DNA from: Aeromicrobium sp. Leaf350
Lineage (GTDB): Bacteria; Actinomycetota; Actinomycetes; Propionibacteriales; Nocardioidaceae
Length of the DNA: 64,000 nt
Reading direction: 5' to 3'
Assembly: GCF_916858655.1 (NCBI RefSeq)
Contig: NZ_CAKASL010000003.1
Span: forward strand, 558,001-622,000
In this document: positions 8,020 through 15,962 of the stretch, piece after piece
Numbering within the stretch: position 1 is the first letter of the stretch
Layout: each line of letters opens with the position of its first letter
Made by a program: the position numbers and the translations under genes
Notes under the pieces: generated by a model
What the model was told of the DNA's origin: nothing
Databases searched by the model: none
Seen by the model: the letters and a program-made list of their open reading frames with translations, nothing else

Positions 8020-8460
8020 ATGAGCACGACGACGACCCCGACTCAGAGCACGCTGGAGGACCTCCGACTGCCCGTGCAGGCGCGGCTCGCCGCAGCATGG
8101 ACCAGCTTCATGTTCCTGTACATCTACGTCGACTACCTCGCGCTTTACAAGCCCGGCGTCGTCGACGACATCCTCAACGGCGTCGTCCACGAGTTCGACA
8201 CCGGGCCGACCTTCGTCGCCCTGGCGCTCACGCTCATGGCCGTCCCGATCCTCATGATCCTGCTCTCCGTGACGCTGCCCGCTCGCGCCAACCGCACCGC
8301 GAACCTCGTCGTGGCCGCGCTCTACGTGCCCGTCACGATCTTCAACGCGGCGGGGGAGCCGTGGAGCTACGCCTACTTCTACGGCTTCTCCATCGCGCTC
8401 GAGCTCGTGCTGCTCGGCTTCGTCCTGCGGTCCGCCTGGGCCTGGCCGCGTCGCCGGTAG
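8020..8460 (+). CDS. Four-helix hypothetical membrane protein (DUF6326-like)
   Basis: The 146-residue protein starts with a short polar region, then the motif LRLPVQARLAAAWTSFMFLYIYVDY, which I recall from DUF6326-type proteins of unknown role. Four hydrophobic segments follow at about residues 25-45, 62-85, 92-108 and 115-138. The ATG is preceded by AGGAG with 7-nt spacing. It is divergent from the two-component system, which could regulate it. No enzymatic residues are apparent. Confidence 0.7.
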   Translation: MSTTTTPTQSTLEDLRLPVQARLAAAWTSFMFLYIYVDYLALYKPGVVDDILNGVVHEFDTGPTFVALALTLMAVPILMILLSVTLPARANRTANLVVAALYVPVTIFNAAGEPWSYAYFYGFSIALELVLLGFVLRSAWAWPRRR

Positions 8461-8493
8461 CCCCGGCTCGGATCATGGCACGAGTCGCAGCGC

Positions 8494-9273
8494 TCAGGCG
8501 CGGATCGTGACCGGGGTCCCGAGGGGGAGACCGATCCTCTCGACGAGCTCGGTGATCTGGTCGTTCGGCAGCCGGATGCACCCCGAGCTCGCGTCGGTGC
8601 CGACCAGCTCGGGCTGGTTGGTCCCGTGGACGCCGATGACGCCCTCGCCGCCCGCGAACTCGGTGAGGACGTTGGAGAACCCCGACAGTCCGTAGGCGTA
8701 CGGCCCGTAGACGCCGGTCGGGTCGGGCGCCTGCAGGAGCTCCTTGATGTAGTAGTCGCCACCAGGCGTCGGGCGGTCCGTGGTGCCGACGCCGATGGGG
8801 GAGCGCAGCACCTCCTCGCCCGCCTGGGTCACGACCAGCTCGTGGTCGGCGAGGGCGATCTCCATCGCGAAGGTGTGACTGCTCTGGCGGACGTCGCGGG
8901 CCCGGACGTATCCGGTGGTGCCGTTGGGTCGGACCGGGAGCTGGACGTGGAGCCACGCGGTTCCCGCCGCCAGCGCGAGCAGGACGACGTCTCCGGAGGC
9001 CTCGTCGGCACGGTTCAGGACGAGCTGCTCGGCTCCTGCGTCGTCCGGGTCGTCGAGGTCGCCCGGCTCTCCGTACACCTGGAGGGACGGGACGATCGAG
9101 GTCGCGACCATCGTGACCTCCGGATCGGCCCCGGTCCCGGACGTCTCCTCCGGCTCGGACTCGGGCGTGGCCTCGTCGTCGTTGGTGCACCCGACCAGCG
9201 GGACGAGAGCGAGACCGCCGGCGGCGACGAGGAAGGTACGGCGTGTCCAGCCCGGCAGGGAGGTGTCGGTCAT
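8494..9273 (-). CDS. L,D-transpeptidase (YkuD) lipoprotein
   Basis: This 259-residue cell-wall enzyme forms or edits 3-3 peptidoglycan cross-links or attaches proteins to peptidoglycan outside the membrane. The N-terminus has a twin-arginine-like signal (WTRRTFLVAAGG) ending in lipobox LVGC, so it is probably a Tat-exported lipoprotein. An acidic linker follows, then an SH3-like region (~60-125), then the YkuD domain ending with HGTNQPELVGTDASSGCIRL, which supplies the catalytic His and Cys. The ATG at 9273 is preferred over an in-frame start 24 nt upstream because TAGCGT lies 7 nt before it. It is oriented towards the preceding small membrane gene. Confidence 0.9.
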   Translation of the reverse strand: MTDTSLPGWTRRTFLVAAGGLALVPLVGCTNDDEATPESEPEETSGTGADPEVTMVATSIVPSLQVYGEPGDLDDPDDAGAEQLVLNRADEASGDVVLLALAAGTAWLHVQLPVRPNGTTGYVRARDVRQSSHTFAMEIALADHELVVTQAGEEVLRSPIGVGTTDRPTPGGDYYIKELLQAPDPTGVYGPYAYGLSGFSNVLTEFAGGEGVIGVHGTNQPELVGTDASSGCIRLPNDQITELVERIGLPLGTPVTIRA

Positions 9274-9417
9274 GGCGCACACGCTACGACCCGGCACCGA
9301 GGCGCGCCGGTCAACCCGACGTCGCCCACATCGACCTGTGACGAATCGCCCGCAGTGGTCATGTAGGCGGTGAGGGCGCGTCCGTCGTCCTCGCCCAACG
9401 TCGAGAGGGACGAGTCA

Positions 9418-12027
9418 ATGCGCAGATGGATGCACGCCGCGGGGGTAGCTGCTCTCGCCGGAGGAGTGATGGTCGCGGTGCCGACGACAGTCAGTGCCGC
9501 ATCGTTCACGGTGTCGAGCACCGCCGACAACCCGGCCGACCCCGCCACCTTGCGTGGCGCGATCGCTGCGGCTGAGGCGACTCCCGAGGCCGACGTCATC
9601 ACGCTCCAGGGCGGCACCACCTACGCGTTGACGGATGCTGCGGGCGACCTCGACATCACGACCGACATCACGATCGTGGGCAACGGCGCGACCATCGACG
9701 CCTCCGCTCTCGGCGACCGCGCCTTCCACGTGCTCGCGAGCGGCGACCTGACCATCTCCGGAGTCACCGTCACGGGCGGCCGGCCCGCGGACGCCCCGTC
9801 CGCAGCCGGTGGCGGCTCCGGCGGAGCCTTCCTCAACGCAGGCACGCTGACGATCTCCGACTCGACCCTCGACGGCAACTCGGCCGAGCGGGCCGGCGGC
9901 GCGATCGAGGCCTCCGCCGGTAGCACCACGACCTTGACGGACACGGACCTGACGGACAACGCGACCGGCGCGGCGCCGGGCAACGGCGGTGGCCTGCACC
10001 TCACCGGTGCGGGCACCGTCTCGATCACCGGGGGCACCGTCTCCGGCAACACCGCGGCCGCCGAGGGCGGCGGCCTGTGGAACTCCGGCGCCGGCACGAT
10101 GACGGTCAACGGCACCACGGTCACCGGCAACACGGCGTCCGGCGCCACCGCGGACCAGGGTGGTGGCGGCCTGTTCCAGGAGGCCGGAGCCGGAAAGCTC
10201 ACCGTCCGCAACGCGACGATCAGCAACAACGTCGCCAACGGTGCTGCGGGTTCGGGCGGCGGCATCCTCAACGACCAGAGCAACGTCGAGGTGGTGGACT
10301 CCACGATCTCCGGCAACACCTCGCTGCGCGCCGGCGGCGGCGTCGAGGCCAACATCGGCTCGACCACCCTGACCGGGGTGACGCTCGACGACAACAGCAC
10401 GGGCGGCGCGCCGGGCAACGGCGGCGGACTGCACATCACGGGTGCCGGCACCGCCACCGTCAGCGACTCGACCGTCACGAACAACACCGCGACGCTCGAG
10501 GGCGGCGGCCTGTGGAACGGCACCGGCACCATGACGGTCACCAGCTCGGACATCATCGGCAACACCGCCTCCGGTGCGGCCGCGGACGACGGTGGCGGCG
10601 GCCTGTTCAACAACGGCGGCAAGCTGGAGATCTCCAGCAGCATCATCGAGGGCAACGAGGCTGACGGTGCCGCCGGCTCCGGCGGTGGCGTGCTCACCCT
10701 CGCCGGCACGCTCACGGTCACGAACTCCTCGATCGACAACAACACCGCCGTCCGCGCCGGTGGTGGCGTCGAGGCCACCGCGGGCAGCACGACCACGCTC
10801 TCGGGTGGCTCGCTCAGCGAGAACCTCACCGGCGGCGGCGCTGGTCCGGGCAACGGCGGCGGTCTGCACCTGACCGGTGCCGGCACGGTCGACGTCAGCG
10901 ACCTGATCGTGGTGGGCAACCTGGCCGCCAACGAGGGCGGCGGCCTGTGGAACTCGGCCGCGGGCACCATGACGGTCACGTCGTCGAACATCAGCAACAA
11001 CACCGCCTCGGGCGCCCCCGCGGACTCCGGCGGTGGCGGCCTGCACAACGACGGCGGCGACCTGGTCGTCGAGACCTCCCTCATCGAGGCCAACAGCGCC
11101 GATGGCGCCGCGGGCTCGGGCGGCGGCATCCTCAACGCCGGCGGCGGCACCTTGACGGTCAGCGACACCGACATCATCGGCAACGACGCGGTCCGCGCGG
11201 GCGGTGGCATCGAGGCCACCGGCGACGGGTCGGTCACGACCGTGACCGCGGTCATGCTGCAGGGCAACTCGACGGGCCCCACTCCCGGCAACGGCGGCGG
11301 CCTGCACCTGACCGGTGCGGGCACCGTGACCGTGGAGGACTCGCAGGTCAGCCAGAACAGCGCCACCAACCAGGGTGGCGGCCTCTGGAACTCCGGCACC
11401 GGCACGATGACGGTCACGCGTACCACGCTGGACGCCAACACGACCGCTGGTCAGGGTGGTGCGCTGTACAACGTCGGTGGCAACCTCACCGTCGAGGGCA
11501 GCACGCTCAGTGGGAACACGGCCGCCGTCGGCGGCGGTGTGGCCACCGATCCCGGTGCGGCCGACGACGCCACCACGCTGATCCACGTCACCGTCACGGC
11601 CAACAGCTCCGGCACGGCCGGACCGGTGACGCTGGGCAACAGCATCCTGTCCGGCAACACGGCGGCTGACGCCCAGACCCCGGTCACGTCCCTGGGCGGC
11701 AACGTCCTGGGCACTGATGTCGACGGCAACGTCGGTAGCGACGTCGAGACCGACGACCCGCGCCTCGGGGCGCTGGCCGACAACGGTGGTCCGACCTTCA
11801 CCCACCTGCCCGCAACCGGGAGCCCGGCCATCAACGCGGGTGTCGGCGGCCTGGGTGACCTGACCACCGACCAGCGTGGGGCCGCCCGTGTGGCCGGTTC
11901 CGCGCCGGACTCCGGCGCGGTCGAGGTCGGTGCAGCCGTCGACGGCGGCGATCGCGCGGGCAACAACGGCGGCGTCCCGGCGGCGCCGGCCACGGCCACC
12001 ACCCGACAGCCGAACTACACCGGCTGA
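9418..12027 (+). CDS. Secreted right-handed beta-helix protein with 145-residue macro-repeats
   Basis: The 869-residue exported protein has a Sec signal peptide (MRRWMHAAGVAALAGG, cleavage after VSA). It is a parallel beta-helix built of NSTVSGNTA-type rungs resembling polymorphic outer-membrane repeats. A block containing GNGGGLHLTGAGT recurs at nucleotides 9979, 10414, 10849 and 11287, giving a 435-438 bp in-frame tandem unit of about 145 residues. The C-terminal ~120 residues look like a choice-of-anchor Q domain (LADNGGPTFTHLPATGSPAINAG, DQRGAARV). There is no LPXTG and no C-terminal membrane segment, so it is either released or held noncovalently. GAGAGGGA precedes the ATG. It probably acts as an adhesin or polysaccharide-binding surface protein. 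Confidence 0.85.
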   Translation: MRRWMHAAGVAALAGGVMVAVPTTVSAASFTVSSTADNPADPATLRGAIAAAEATPEADVITLQGGTTYALTDAAGDLDITTDITIVGNGATIDASALGDRAFHVLASGDLTISGVTVTGGRPADAPSAAGGGSGGAFLNAGTLTISDSTLDGNSAERAGGAIEASAGSTTTLTDTDLTDNATGAAPGNGGGLHLTGAGTVSITGGTVSGNTAAAEGGGLWNSGAGTMTVNGTTVTGNTASGATADQGGGGLFQEAGAGKLTVRNATISNNVANGAAGSGGGILNDQSNVEVVDSTISGNTSLRAGGGVEANIGSTTLTGVTLDDNSTGGAPGNGGGLHITGAGTATVSDSTVTNNTATLEGGGLWNGTGTMTVTSSDIIGNTASGAAADDGGGGLFNNGGKLEISSSIIEGNEADGAAGSGGGVLTLAGTLTVTNSSIDNNTAVRAGGGVEATAGSTTTLSGGSLSENLTGGGAGPGNGGGLHLTGAGTVDVSDLIVVGNLAANEGGGLWNSAAGTMTVTSSNISNNTASGAPADSGGGGLHNDGGDLVVETSLIEANSADGAAGSGGGILNAGGGTLTVSDTDIIGNDAVRAGGGIEATGDGSVTTVTAVMLQGNSTGPTPGNGGGLHLTGAGTVTVEDSQVSQNSATNQGGGLWNSGTGTMTVTRTTLDANTTAGQGGALYNVGGNLTVEGSTLSGNTAAVGGGVATDPGAADDATTLIHVTVTANSSGTAGPVTLGNSILSGNTAADAQTPVTSLGGNVLGTDVDGNVGSDVETDDPRLGALADNGGPTFTHLPATGSPAINAGVGGLGDLTTDQRGAARVAGSAPDSGAVEVGAAVDGGDRAGNNGGVPAAPATATTRQPNYTG
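9979..11320 (+). repeat. Tandem 435-bp coding macro-repeat
   Basis: The same DNA block (ggcaacggcggtggcctgca and close variants) recurs at 9979, 10414, 10849 and 11287, at intervals of 435, 435 and 438 bp. Within each unit the same order of rung types (GGGLHLTGAG, GGGLWNS, GGGGLF/H, GSGGGIL, RAGGG) is kept. This shows duplication of whole multi-rung blocks, not single rungs. Confidence 0.85.
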
Positions 12028-12039
12028 GTCCACGATGGC

Positions 12040-12078
12040 GGCGTGCGTGGTGACCGGGTACCGGTCATCACGCACGCC
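12040..12078 (+). terminator. Large inverted-repeat terminator after the beta-helix gene
   Basis: Two 18-nt arms (12040-12057 and 12061-12078), ggcgtgcgtggtgaccgg and ccggtcatcacgcacgcc, pair with one G-T wobble around a 3-nt loop. They start 13 nt after the stop of the secreted protein gene. No U tract follows. Confidence 0.7.
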
Positions 12079-12208
12079 GACGTCGTCAGGGTGCGGCGTG
12101 ACTCCGCAGCCGGAGCACGGGACGCACCGGAGCACGGTGTGTTCGCGCGCGGGGTGTGGGAGCACGGGGCAGGGGAAGGGAGCAGCGGGAGTGCGTATCA
12201 TCGGGTCC

Positions 12209-12775
12209 GTGGAGCCAGGCACGTCGGAGCGTGACCTGCTGGCCAGGTTCCGCGCGCTCGATCCCGATGCCTGGGAGACCGTCTACCGCCGTTCGTACTC
12301 ACGCCTCGTGGAGTACGCCCGTCGACGGCTCCCTGGCGGCTACGACCCGCACGACGCGGTCAGCGAGTGCCTGGCCCGAGCGGTCGACCGGATCGACGAC
12401 CTCGCCGACCATGGGGTCCGGGTCGAGGCCTGGCTCTACGGGATCCTGCGCCTCGTGGTGCTGGAGCAGATCAGGCGCTCCGGCCGGCAGGAGCGGGAAC
12501 GACCGGTCGCCGACAGTCCGCTCGGTCTCGTCGAGGTGGCGGACGAGCGGGGACCGCTCGAGCACGTGCTGCGCGACGAACAGGTCAGCTCCGTGCGGGC
12601 GGCGTTCGAGCGGCTCTCGGTCGACGACCAGGAGGTGCTGTGGCTCCGGCAGGTCGCGGAGCTGTCGGTCGCCGAGGTGGCCGAGGTCTTGAAGAAGGGG
12701 CACGGTGCGGTCAGACAGGCAAACTTCCGGGCGCTCGCGCGCCTCCGGACGCTCATCGAGGAGGTGGACGCATGA
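12209..12775 (+). CDS. ECF-type RNA polymerase sigma factor
   Basis: This 188-residue extracytoplasmic-function sigma factor has region 2 at ~5-80 (LLARFRALDPDAWETVYRR, HDAVSECLARAVDRIDDL) and region 4 at ~120-180 (AAFERLSVDDQEVLWLRQVAELSVAEVAEVL, VRQANFRALARLR). The GTG at 12209 was chosen because TATCAT (12196-12201) lies 7 nt upstream; a GTG at 12191 is the alternative. The 3' end overlaps the next gene by 4 bp (ATGA). That gene encodes a single-pass membrane protein that is its probable anti-sigma factor. The beta-helix gene upstream is a possible target. Confidence 0.88.
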   Translation: MEPGTSERDLLARFRALDPDAWETVYRRSYSRLVEYARRRLPGGYDPHDAVSECLARAVDRIDDLADHGVRVEAWLYGILRLVVLEQIRRSGRQERERPVADSPLGLVEVADERGPLEHVLRDEQVSSVRAAFERLSVDDQEVLWLRQVAELSVAEVAEVLKKGHGAVRQANFRALARLRTLIEEVDA

Positions 12776-13410
12776 CGAACGAGGACGGGATCCCCGCCGA
12801 CGACCCGAGTCGCGACGACGCCGAGCTCGAGCGTCTTCTGGGTGCCGAGCTGCGGCAGGCCTTCCCCGCCGAGGACCTGGCTCCGTCGCCGGAGCAGGTC
12901 GCCCTGCTGCGCGACCACGTGGCCTCGATGCGTCGTCGGCCGGCGCGCGGGCGGTGGCGCCTGCTCGCTGCGGCCGCCGCACTTCTGGTGGCTGGCGCGG
13001 GAATCGGTGTGGGCGCGACGACCTGGGTCGGTGCCGACGACGAGGACCTCCTGGCCCGTGGATCCGAGGAGTTCTCGGCCGAGCTGACCGGCCCGGCGGG
13101 AGCACGGGTCGTCATCGACGGCGCCGCGGCTCCCGAGGGGCGCATCGTCACGCTGCGGTCAGACACGCTGCCGGTGGTGCCCTACGAGCAGTTCTACGAG
13201 CTGTGGTTCCTGACCGACGAGGGCGGCTCGACGTGGGTCTCGGCCGGCACGTTCCACCCCGACGAGGAGGGGAACACGGTCGTGGTGCTCCACGCCGCGG
13301 TCGACCCCAGCGTCGTCACGGACGTCCAGATCACGCGCGAGCCCCGCGACGGGAACCCGGCTCCGTCCGGCGACCTGGTGGCCCGGGGCACGGTCGACCT
13401 GATCGACTGA
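12772..13410 (+). CDS. Single-pass membrane anti-sigma factor with RskA-like domain
   Basis: The 212-residue protein has a cytoplasmic N-terminal part (~1-60, acidic then basic MRRRPARGRW), one membrane segment (~63-85) and an extracytoplasmic domain. That domain contains YEQFYELWFLTDEGGSTWVSAGTF, which resembles the anti-sigma-K RskA C-terminal fold. It lacks the HxxxCxxC zinc motif of ZAS anti-sigma factors. Its ATG overlaps the sigma stop codon, so the two are made together. It would hold the sigma factor at the membrane and release it after proteolysis. The signal is unknown. Confidence 0.8.
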   Translation: MTNEDGIPADDPSRDDAELERLLGAELRQAFPAEDLAPSPEQVALLRDHVASMRRRPARGRWRLLAAAAALLVAGAGIGVGATTWVGADDEDLLARGSEEFSAELTGPAGARVVIDGAAAPEGRIVTLRSDTLPVVPYEQFYELWFLTDEGGSTWVSAGTFHPDEEGNTVVVLHAAVDPSVVTDVQITREPRDGNPAPSGDLVARGTVDLID

Positions 13411-13426
13411 CGCCCCGGGCCATGGC

Positions 13427-13549
13427 TCAGCCCTGGCGGGCCTTCAGCCGCGGGTTCTGCTTGTTGATCACGAAGGTGCGCCCACGGCGGCGGACGACCT
13501 GCGAGCCGGGCTGGTTCTTGAGCGACTTCAGTGAGTTGCGGACCTTCAT
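13427..13549 (-). CDS. rpmJ: Ribosomal protein bL36, zinc-independent paralog
   Basis: The 40-residue 50S protein begins [22 protein letters not shown] and ends KARQG. It has no cysteine, so it is the zinc-independent form that can replace the zinc-ribbon L36 when zinc is scarce. Its ATG overlaps the bL32 stop by 4 bp (13546-13549), making it last in the bL31-GTPase-bL32-bL36 operon under the Zur-like site at 15141. It converges with the anti-sigma gene. Confidence 0.93.
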   Translation of the reverse strand: MKVRNSLKSLKNQPGSQVVRRRGRTFVINKQNPRLKARQG

Positions 13550-13749
13550 CGGGTGCTCCTGTTCGGGGTGGTGCTGGGCAGGTGGGTGACGTCGACCAGG
13601 CCGCGGTGGACGGCGGTGACCAGGCGTCGGGGGACCCGGACGGTCCGCCCGTCGACCGTGACGGGCACGAGGTCGGGGGCGGTCGCCTTCCACTGCGAGC
13701 GGCGGTGGCGGGTGTTGCTGCGGGAGGTCTTCCGCTTGGGGACGGCCAT
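13546..13749 (-). CDS. rpmF: Ribosomal protein bL32, zinc-independent paralog
   Basis: The 67-residue protein begins [20 protein letters not shown], the standard bL32 N-terminus. It lacks the four zinc-binding cysteines of the C+ form, having [11 protein letters not shown] where they would be. It is the third gene of the zinc-starvation operon and overlaps bL36. AGGAGC precedes the ATG on this strand. It would replace the zinc form in the ribosome and free zinc. Confidence 0.93.
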   Translation of the reverse strand: MAVPKRKTSRSNTRHRRSQWKATAPDLVPVTVDGRTVRVPRRLVTAVHRGLVDVTHLPSTTPNRSTR

Positions 13750-13780
13750 GGTGGTGCTCCTTCTCGAGGTCGGGCTGAGG

Positions 13781-14875
13781 TCAGGCGGCGCGGGTGATGC
13801 GTCCGAGCCAGGGCTCGAGGCCGTCGTGGGCGACCTCCCAGTACAGGCCGCGCTCGGTTGCCTCGGCCTCGGAGAGCAGGGCGTGGTGGAACGCCTCGAC
13901 GAGGGCCGCGCGCTCGTCGTCGACACCGGTCACGACGATGCGGGTCAGGGGAGTGGCGCGACCCCAGGGCGTGGCGGGCCCGATGCTGAGCTGACCGCCC
14001 GCGCCGTCCCAGGCGCAGATCGTGCCGGGACGGGTCGGCAGCCAGAAGCAGCCGCGCGACCGCCGGGGTCCGCCGCCGAGCGACTCGATGCCGTCGAGCA
14101 GGCGCCCCGGGTGGAGCGGGCGGGTCGTGCGCAGGTCGAGCCGCCACACGTGCTCGGACTCGAGCGCGGGAAGCGTCCCACGCCGCACCACGTCGACCCA
14201 GCGCTCCGTGCGACCGTGCTGGTGCAGGGCGCCGGTCAGCAGCGTCGGGTCGAGCGTCGAGCCGTCGGGCACGAGGAGCGCCTCGGGTCGGGCGAGGGCC
14301 CGCACCAGGTCGGCGTCCGGCTCGTCGAGATCTCCCACCGTGACGACGACGTCGGCGTACTCGACGAGGGCGCAGTGCGCCTCGGCCAGGCCGCGTGTGT
14401 CCTCCTCGCTGGTGTGGACCCCGCGCTCGGCCAGCAGGTCGTCGCCCAGCAGGTCGTGGTTCGCGCGACTGCTGTCGAGGGCGTGCACCACGGCGCTGAT
14501 GCGGACGTGCGGCGCGATGCGCTGGTCCATGGCGACGACCCGGCAGACCTGGAGCGCCTCGGCCGAGACCGGCAGGTGCGCGATGATCGCGCCCCACCGA
14601 CCGGTGGCAGCCAGGCGCTCGAGGGTCGGCACGATGTCCTCGCGCAGGGCGCAGCTCACGCAGGCGTGGTCGAGGTCCATCTGCTCGGACTCGACGAGCC
14701 CGGTCAGGTCGCTGACACGGCGGGTGAGCAGCTGCGACGGCACGTCGAGCGTGTGCCGCATGACGGCGGCGTGCGGCAGGTCGAACTGCAGGCCCACCGT
14801 CGCGGCCTCCATCGCCGCGTCGTCGATGCCGGTGACGAGGATGACGGGGGTCTGTGTCGACCGGCCGTGGGTCAT
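13781..14875 (-). CDS. COG0523/CobW-like metallochaperone relative, lacking the P-loop
   Basis: The 364-residue protein has the G3E/CobW domain order: an N-terminal strand ([16 protein letters not shown]), the metal motif CVSCALRED near residue 73, and a C-terminal CobW domain (~255-360, [24 protein letters not shown]). Where family members have GxxGxGKT, this protein has [11 protein letters not shown], so the Walker A lysine is missing and GTP hydrolysis is doubtful. It sits between bL31 and bL32 and overlaps the bL31 stop by 4 bp, in the Zur-type island. The expected role is zinc delivery during zinc starvation, as for ZigA/ZinU-type relatives. The loss of the P-loop makes the mechanism uncertain. 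Confidence 0.82.
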   Translation of the reverse strand: MTHGRSTQTPVILVTGIDDAAMEAATVGLQFDLPHAAVMRHTLDVPSQLLTRRVSDLTGLVESEQMDLDHACVSCALREDIVPTLERLAATGRWGAIIAHLPVSAEALQVCRVVAMDQRIAPHVRISAVVHALDSSRANHDLLGDDLLAERGVHTSEEDTRGLAEAHCALVEYADVVVTVGDLDEPDADLVRALARPEALLVPDGSTLDPTLLTGALHQHGRTERWVDVVRRGTLPALESEHVWRLDLRTTRPLHPGRLLDGIESLGGGPRRSRGCFWLPTRPGTICAWDGAGGQLSIGPATPWGRATPLTRIVVTGVDDERAALVEAFHHALLSEAEATERGLYWEVAHDGLEPWLGRITRAA

Positions 14876-15117
14876 CGGCCGCTCCCGTAGCGGCGGCGGA
14901 ACGCCTCGACCCGACCCTCGGAGTCGACGACCCGGCCGCGTCCGGTCCAGAACGGGTGGCTCGCACTGGAGACGTCGACGTCGACGACGGGGTAGGTGGC
15001 GCCCTCGTGCTCGACGGTCTCGTCGCTCGTGCGCGTCGACCGGGTCAGGAAGGCGGTGCCGGCGGAGCGGTCGCGGAAGACCACGGGTCGGTACTCGGGG
15101 TGCAGGTTCTGCTTCAT
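14872..15117 (-). CDS. rpmE: Ribosomal protein bL31 type B, zinc-independent
   Basis: The 81-residue protein begins [19 protein letters not shown] and contains [27 protein letters not shown], the type B signature, with no cysteines. It is first in the minus-strand zinc-starvation operon, 24 bp from the TGAGA-N5-TCTCA palindrome. Its stop overlaps the start of the COG0523 gene. The ATG at 15117 is preferred over an in-frame ATG 39 nt upstream, which would lie inside the operator region and add residues absent from the family. Confidence 0.94.
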   Translation of the reverse strand: MKQNLHPEYRPVVFRDRSAGTAFLTRSTRTSDETVEHEGATYPVVDVDVSSASHPFWTGRGRVVDSEGRVEAFRRRYGSGR

Positions 15118-15140
15118 GATGGCGTCTCCCGTATGCTTAA

Positions 15141-15155
15141 TGAGAATGAGTCTCA
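15141..15155. promoter_or_regulatory. Zur-like operator between divergent zinc-starvation operons
   Basis: TGAGA, a 5-nt centre ATGAG, and TCTCA form a perfect palindrome in a locally AT-rich spot. It lies between bL31 (start 15117, minus) and bL28 (start 15175, plus). Spacing and sequence resemble the actinobacterial Zur consensus TGAAAATNATTTTCA. With all seven genes on both sides being zinc-independent ribosomal paralogs or a COG0523 protein, Zur control is the natural reading. Confidence 0.8.
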
Positions 15156-15174
15156 TAGTACATCAGGAGGACGA

Positions 15175-15411
15175 ATGGCACGCACCTGCCAGGTGACGGG
15201 AGCGGCGCCCGGCTTCGGCCACCACGTCTCGCACTCGCACCGCCGCACGAAGCGCCGCTTCGACGTCAACGTGCAGAAGAAGCGCTACTGGGTGCCGAGC
15301 CTCGGCCGTCACGTCACGCTGACGCTGAGCGCACGCGGCATCAAGACCATCGACCAGCGCGGCATCGACGCCGTGGTGGCCGACATCCGATCCCGAGGGG
15401 AGAAGCTCTGA
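15175..15411 (+). CDS. rpmB: Ribosomal protein bL28, zinc-independent paralog
   Basis: The 78-residue protein begins [26 protein letters not shown], a standard bL28 start. It has only one cysteine, so it cannot form the zinc ribbon. AGGAGG lies 4 nt before the ATG, a strong ribosome binding site. It is first in the plus-strand operon bL28-bL33-uS14 from the Zur-like palindrome. Its stop shares a base with the next start (TGATG). Confidence 0.94.
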   Translation: MARTCQVTGAAPGFGHHVSHSHRRTKRRFDVNVQKKRYWVPSLGRHVTLTLSARGIKTIDQRGIDAVVADIRSRGEKL

Positions 15412-15581
15412 TGGCGAGCAAGAGCAACGACGTCCGACCGATCGTGAAGCTCCGGTCGACCGGCGGCACGGGCTACACGTACGTGACCCGCAAGAACCGC
15501 CGCAACGATCCCGACCGCATCGTGCTGCGCAAGTTCGACCCCGTGCTGCGCCGGCACGTCGACTTCAAGGAGGAGCGCTGA
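15411..15581 (+). CDS. rpmG: Ribosomal protein bL33, zinc-independent paralog
   Basis: The 56-residue protein reads [20 protein letters not shown], then [16 protein letters not shown] and [17 protein letters not shown]. This is the bL33 pattern, with no cysteines. The start overlaps the bL28 stop by one base (TGATG) and its stop overlaps the uS14 start the same way, so the three genes are translationally coupled. Confidence 0.95.
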   Translation: MASKSNDVRPIVKLRSTGGTGYTYVTRKNRRNDPDRIVLRKFDPVLRRHVDFKEER

Positions 15582-15886
15582 TGGCCAAGCGGTCGAAGAT
15601 CGTCCAGAACGAGCGGCGCAAGGAGGTCGTCGCCCGCTACGCCGAGCAGCGCGCCGAGCTGCGTCGTGCCAGCAAGGACGTCAGCCTGTCGATGGACGAA
15701 CGGATCGAGGCGTCGCGGGCGCTGGCGAGGCTGCCGCGCGACTCGGCGGCGGTGCGGGTGCGGAACCGTGACCAGGTCGACGGCCGGCCGCGCGGCCACG
15801 TCGGGAAGACCGGGCTCTCGCGGATCCGCTTCCGCGAGCAGGCCCACGCCGGTCACCTCCCCGGCATCACCAAGTCCTCCTGGTAG
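15581..15886 (+). CDS. rpsN: Ribosomal protein uS14, zinc-independent paralog
   Basis: The 101-residue protein has the long, cysteine-free uS14 form: [16 protein letters not shown] at the N-terminus and [34 protein letters not shown] in the RNA-binding part. It replaces the zinc-binding S14 when zinc is limiting. It is last in the operon bL28-bL33-uS14. No bS18 paralog follows, unlike in many actinobacterial versions of this operon. A long inverted repeat lies 6 bp downstream and probably terminates it. Confidence 0.94.
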   Translation: MAKRSKIVQNERRKEVVARYAEQRAELRRASKDVSLSMDERIEASRALARLPRDSAAVRVRNRDQVDGRPRGHVGKTGLSRIRFREQAHAGHLPGITKSSW

Positions 15887-15892
15887 CCGTAC

Positions 15893-15956
15893 CCAGATTT
15901 GCGCCGAGATGTGCGGAACTGTCGTGCACATTCCGCCTGGCTCGGCGCAAATCTGG
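15893..15956. terminator. 64-bp palindromic element in a convergent gap
   Basis: Perfect 16-nt arms ccagatttgcgccgag (15893-15908) and ctcggcgcaaatctgg (15941-15956) enclose a second, partly palindromic core (atgtgc and gcacat; gcggaa and ttccgc). The element fills the gap between the uS14 stop and the convergent DUF4349 stop, so it could terminate both. It shares CGCCGAGATGTGyGGA with the element at 44567-44637 read on the minus strand. Confidence 0.75.
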
Positions 15957-15962
15957 GGAGCG

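Noticed and set aside
9979..11320. Regular repeats that could be taken for a CRISPR array
   Set aside because: The repeats are 435-bp in-frame coding units in a beta-helix gene. There are no short repeats with unique spacers and no cas genes.
12191..12208. GTG at 12191 as the start of the ECF sigma factor
   Set aside because: It is in frame, but TATCAT at 12196-12201 lies inside it and is 7 nt before GTG 12209, matching the spacing at many other starts here.
13411..13426. Rho-independent terminator between the anti-sigma and bL36 genes
   Set aside because: Only a short, poorly paired gccatggc-type stem is present in a 16-bp gap, so I cannot support it.
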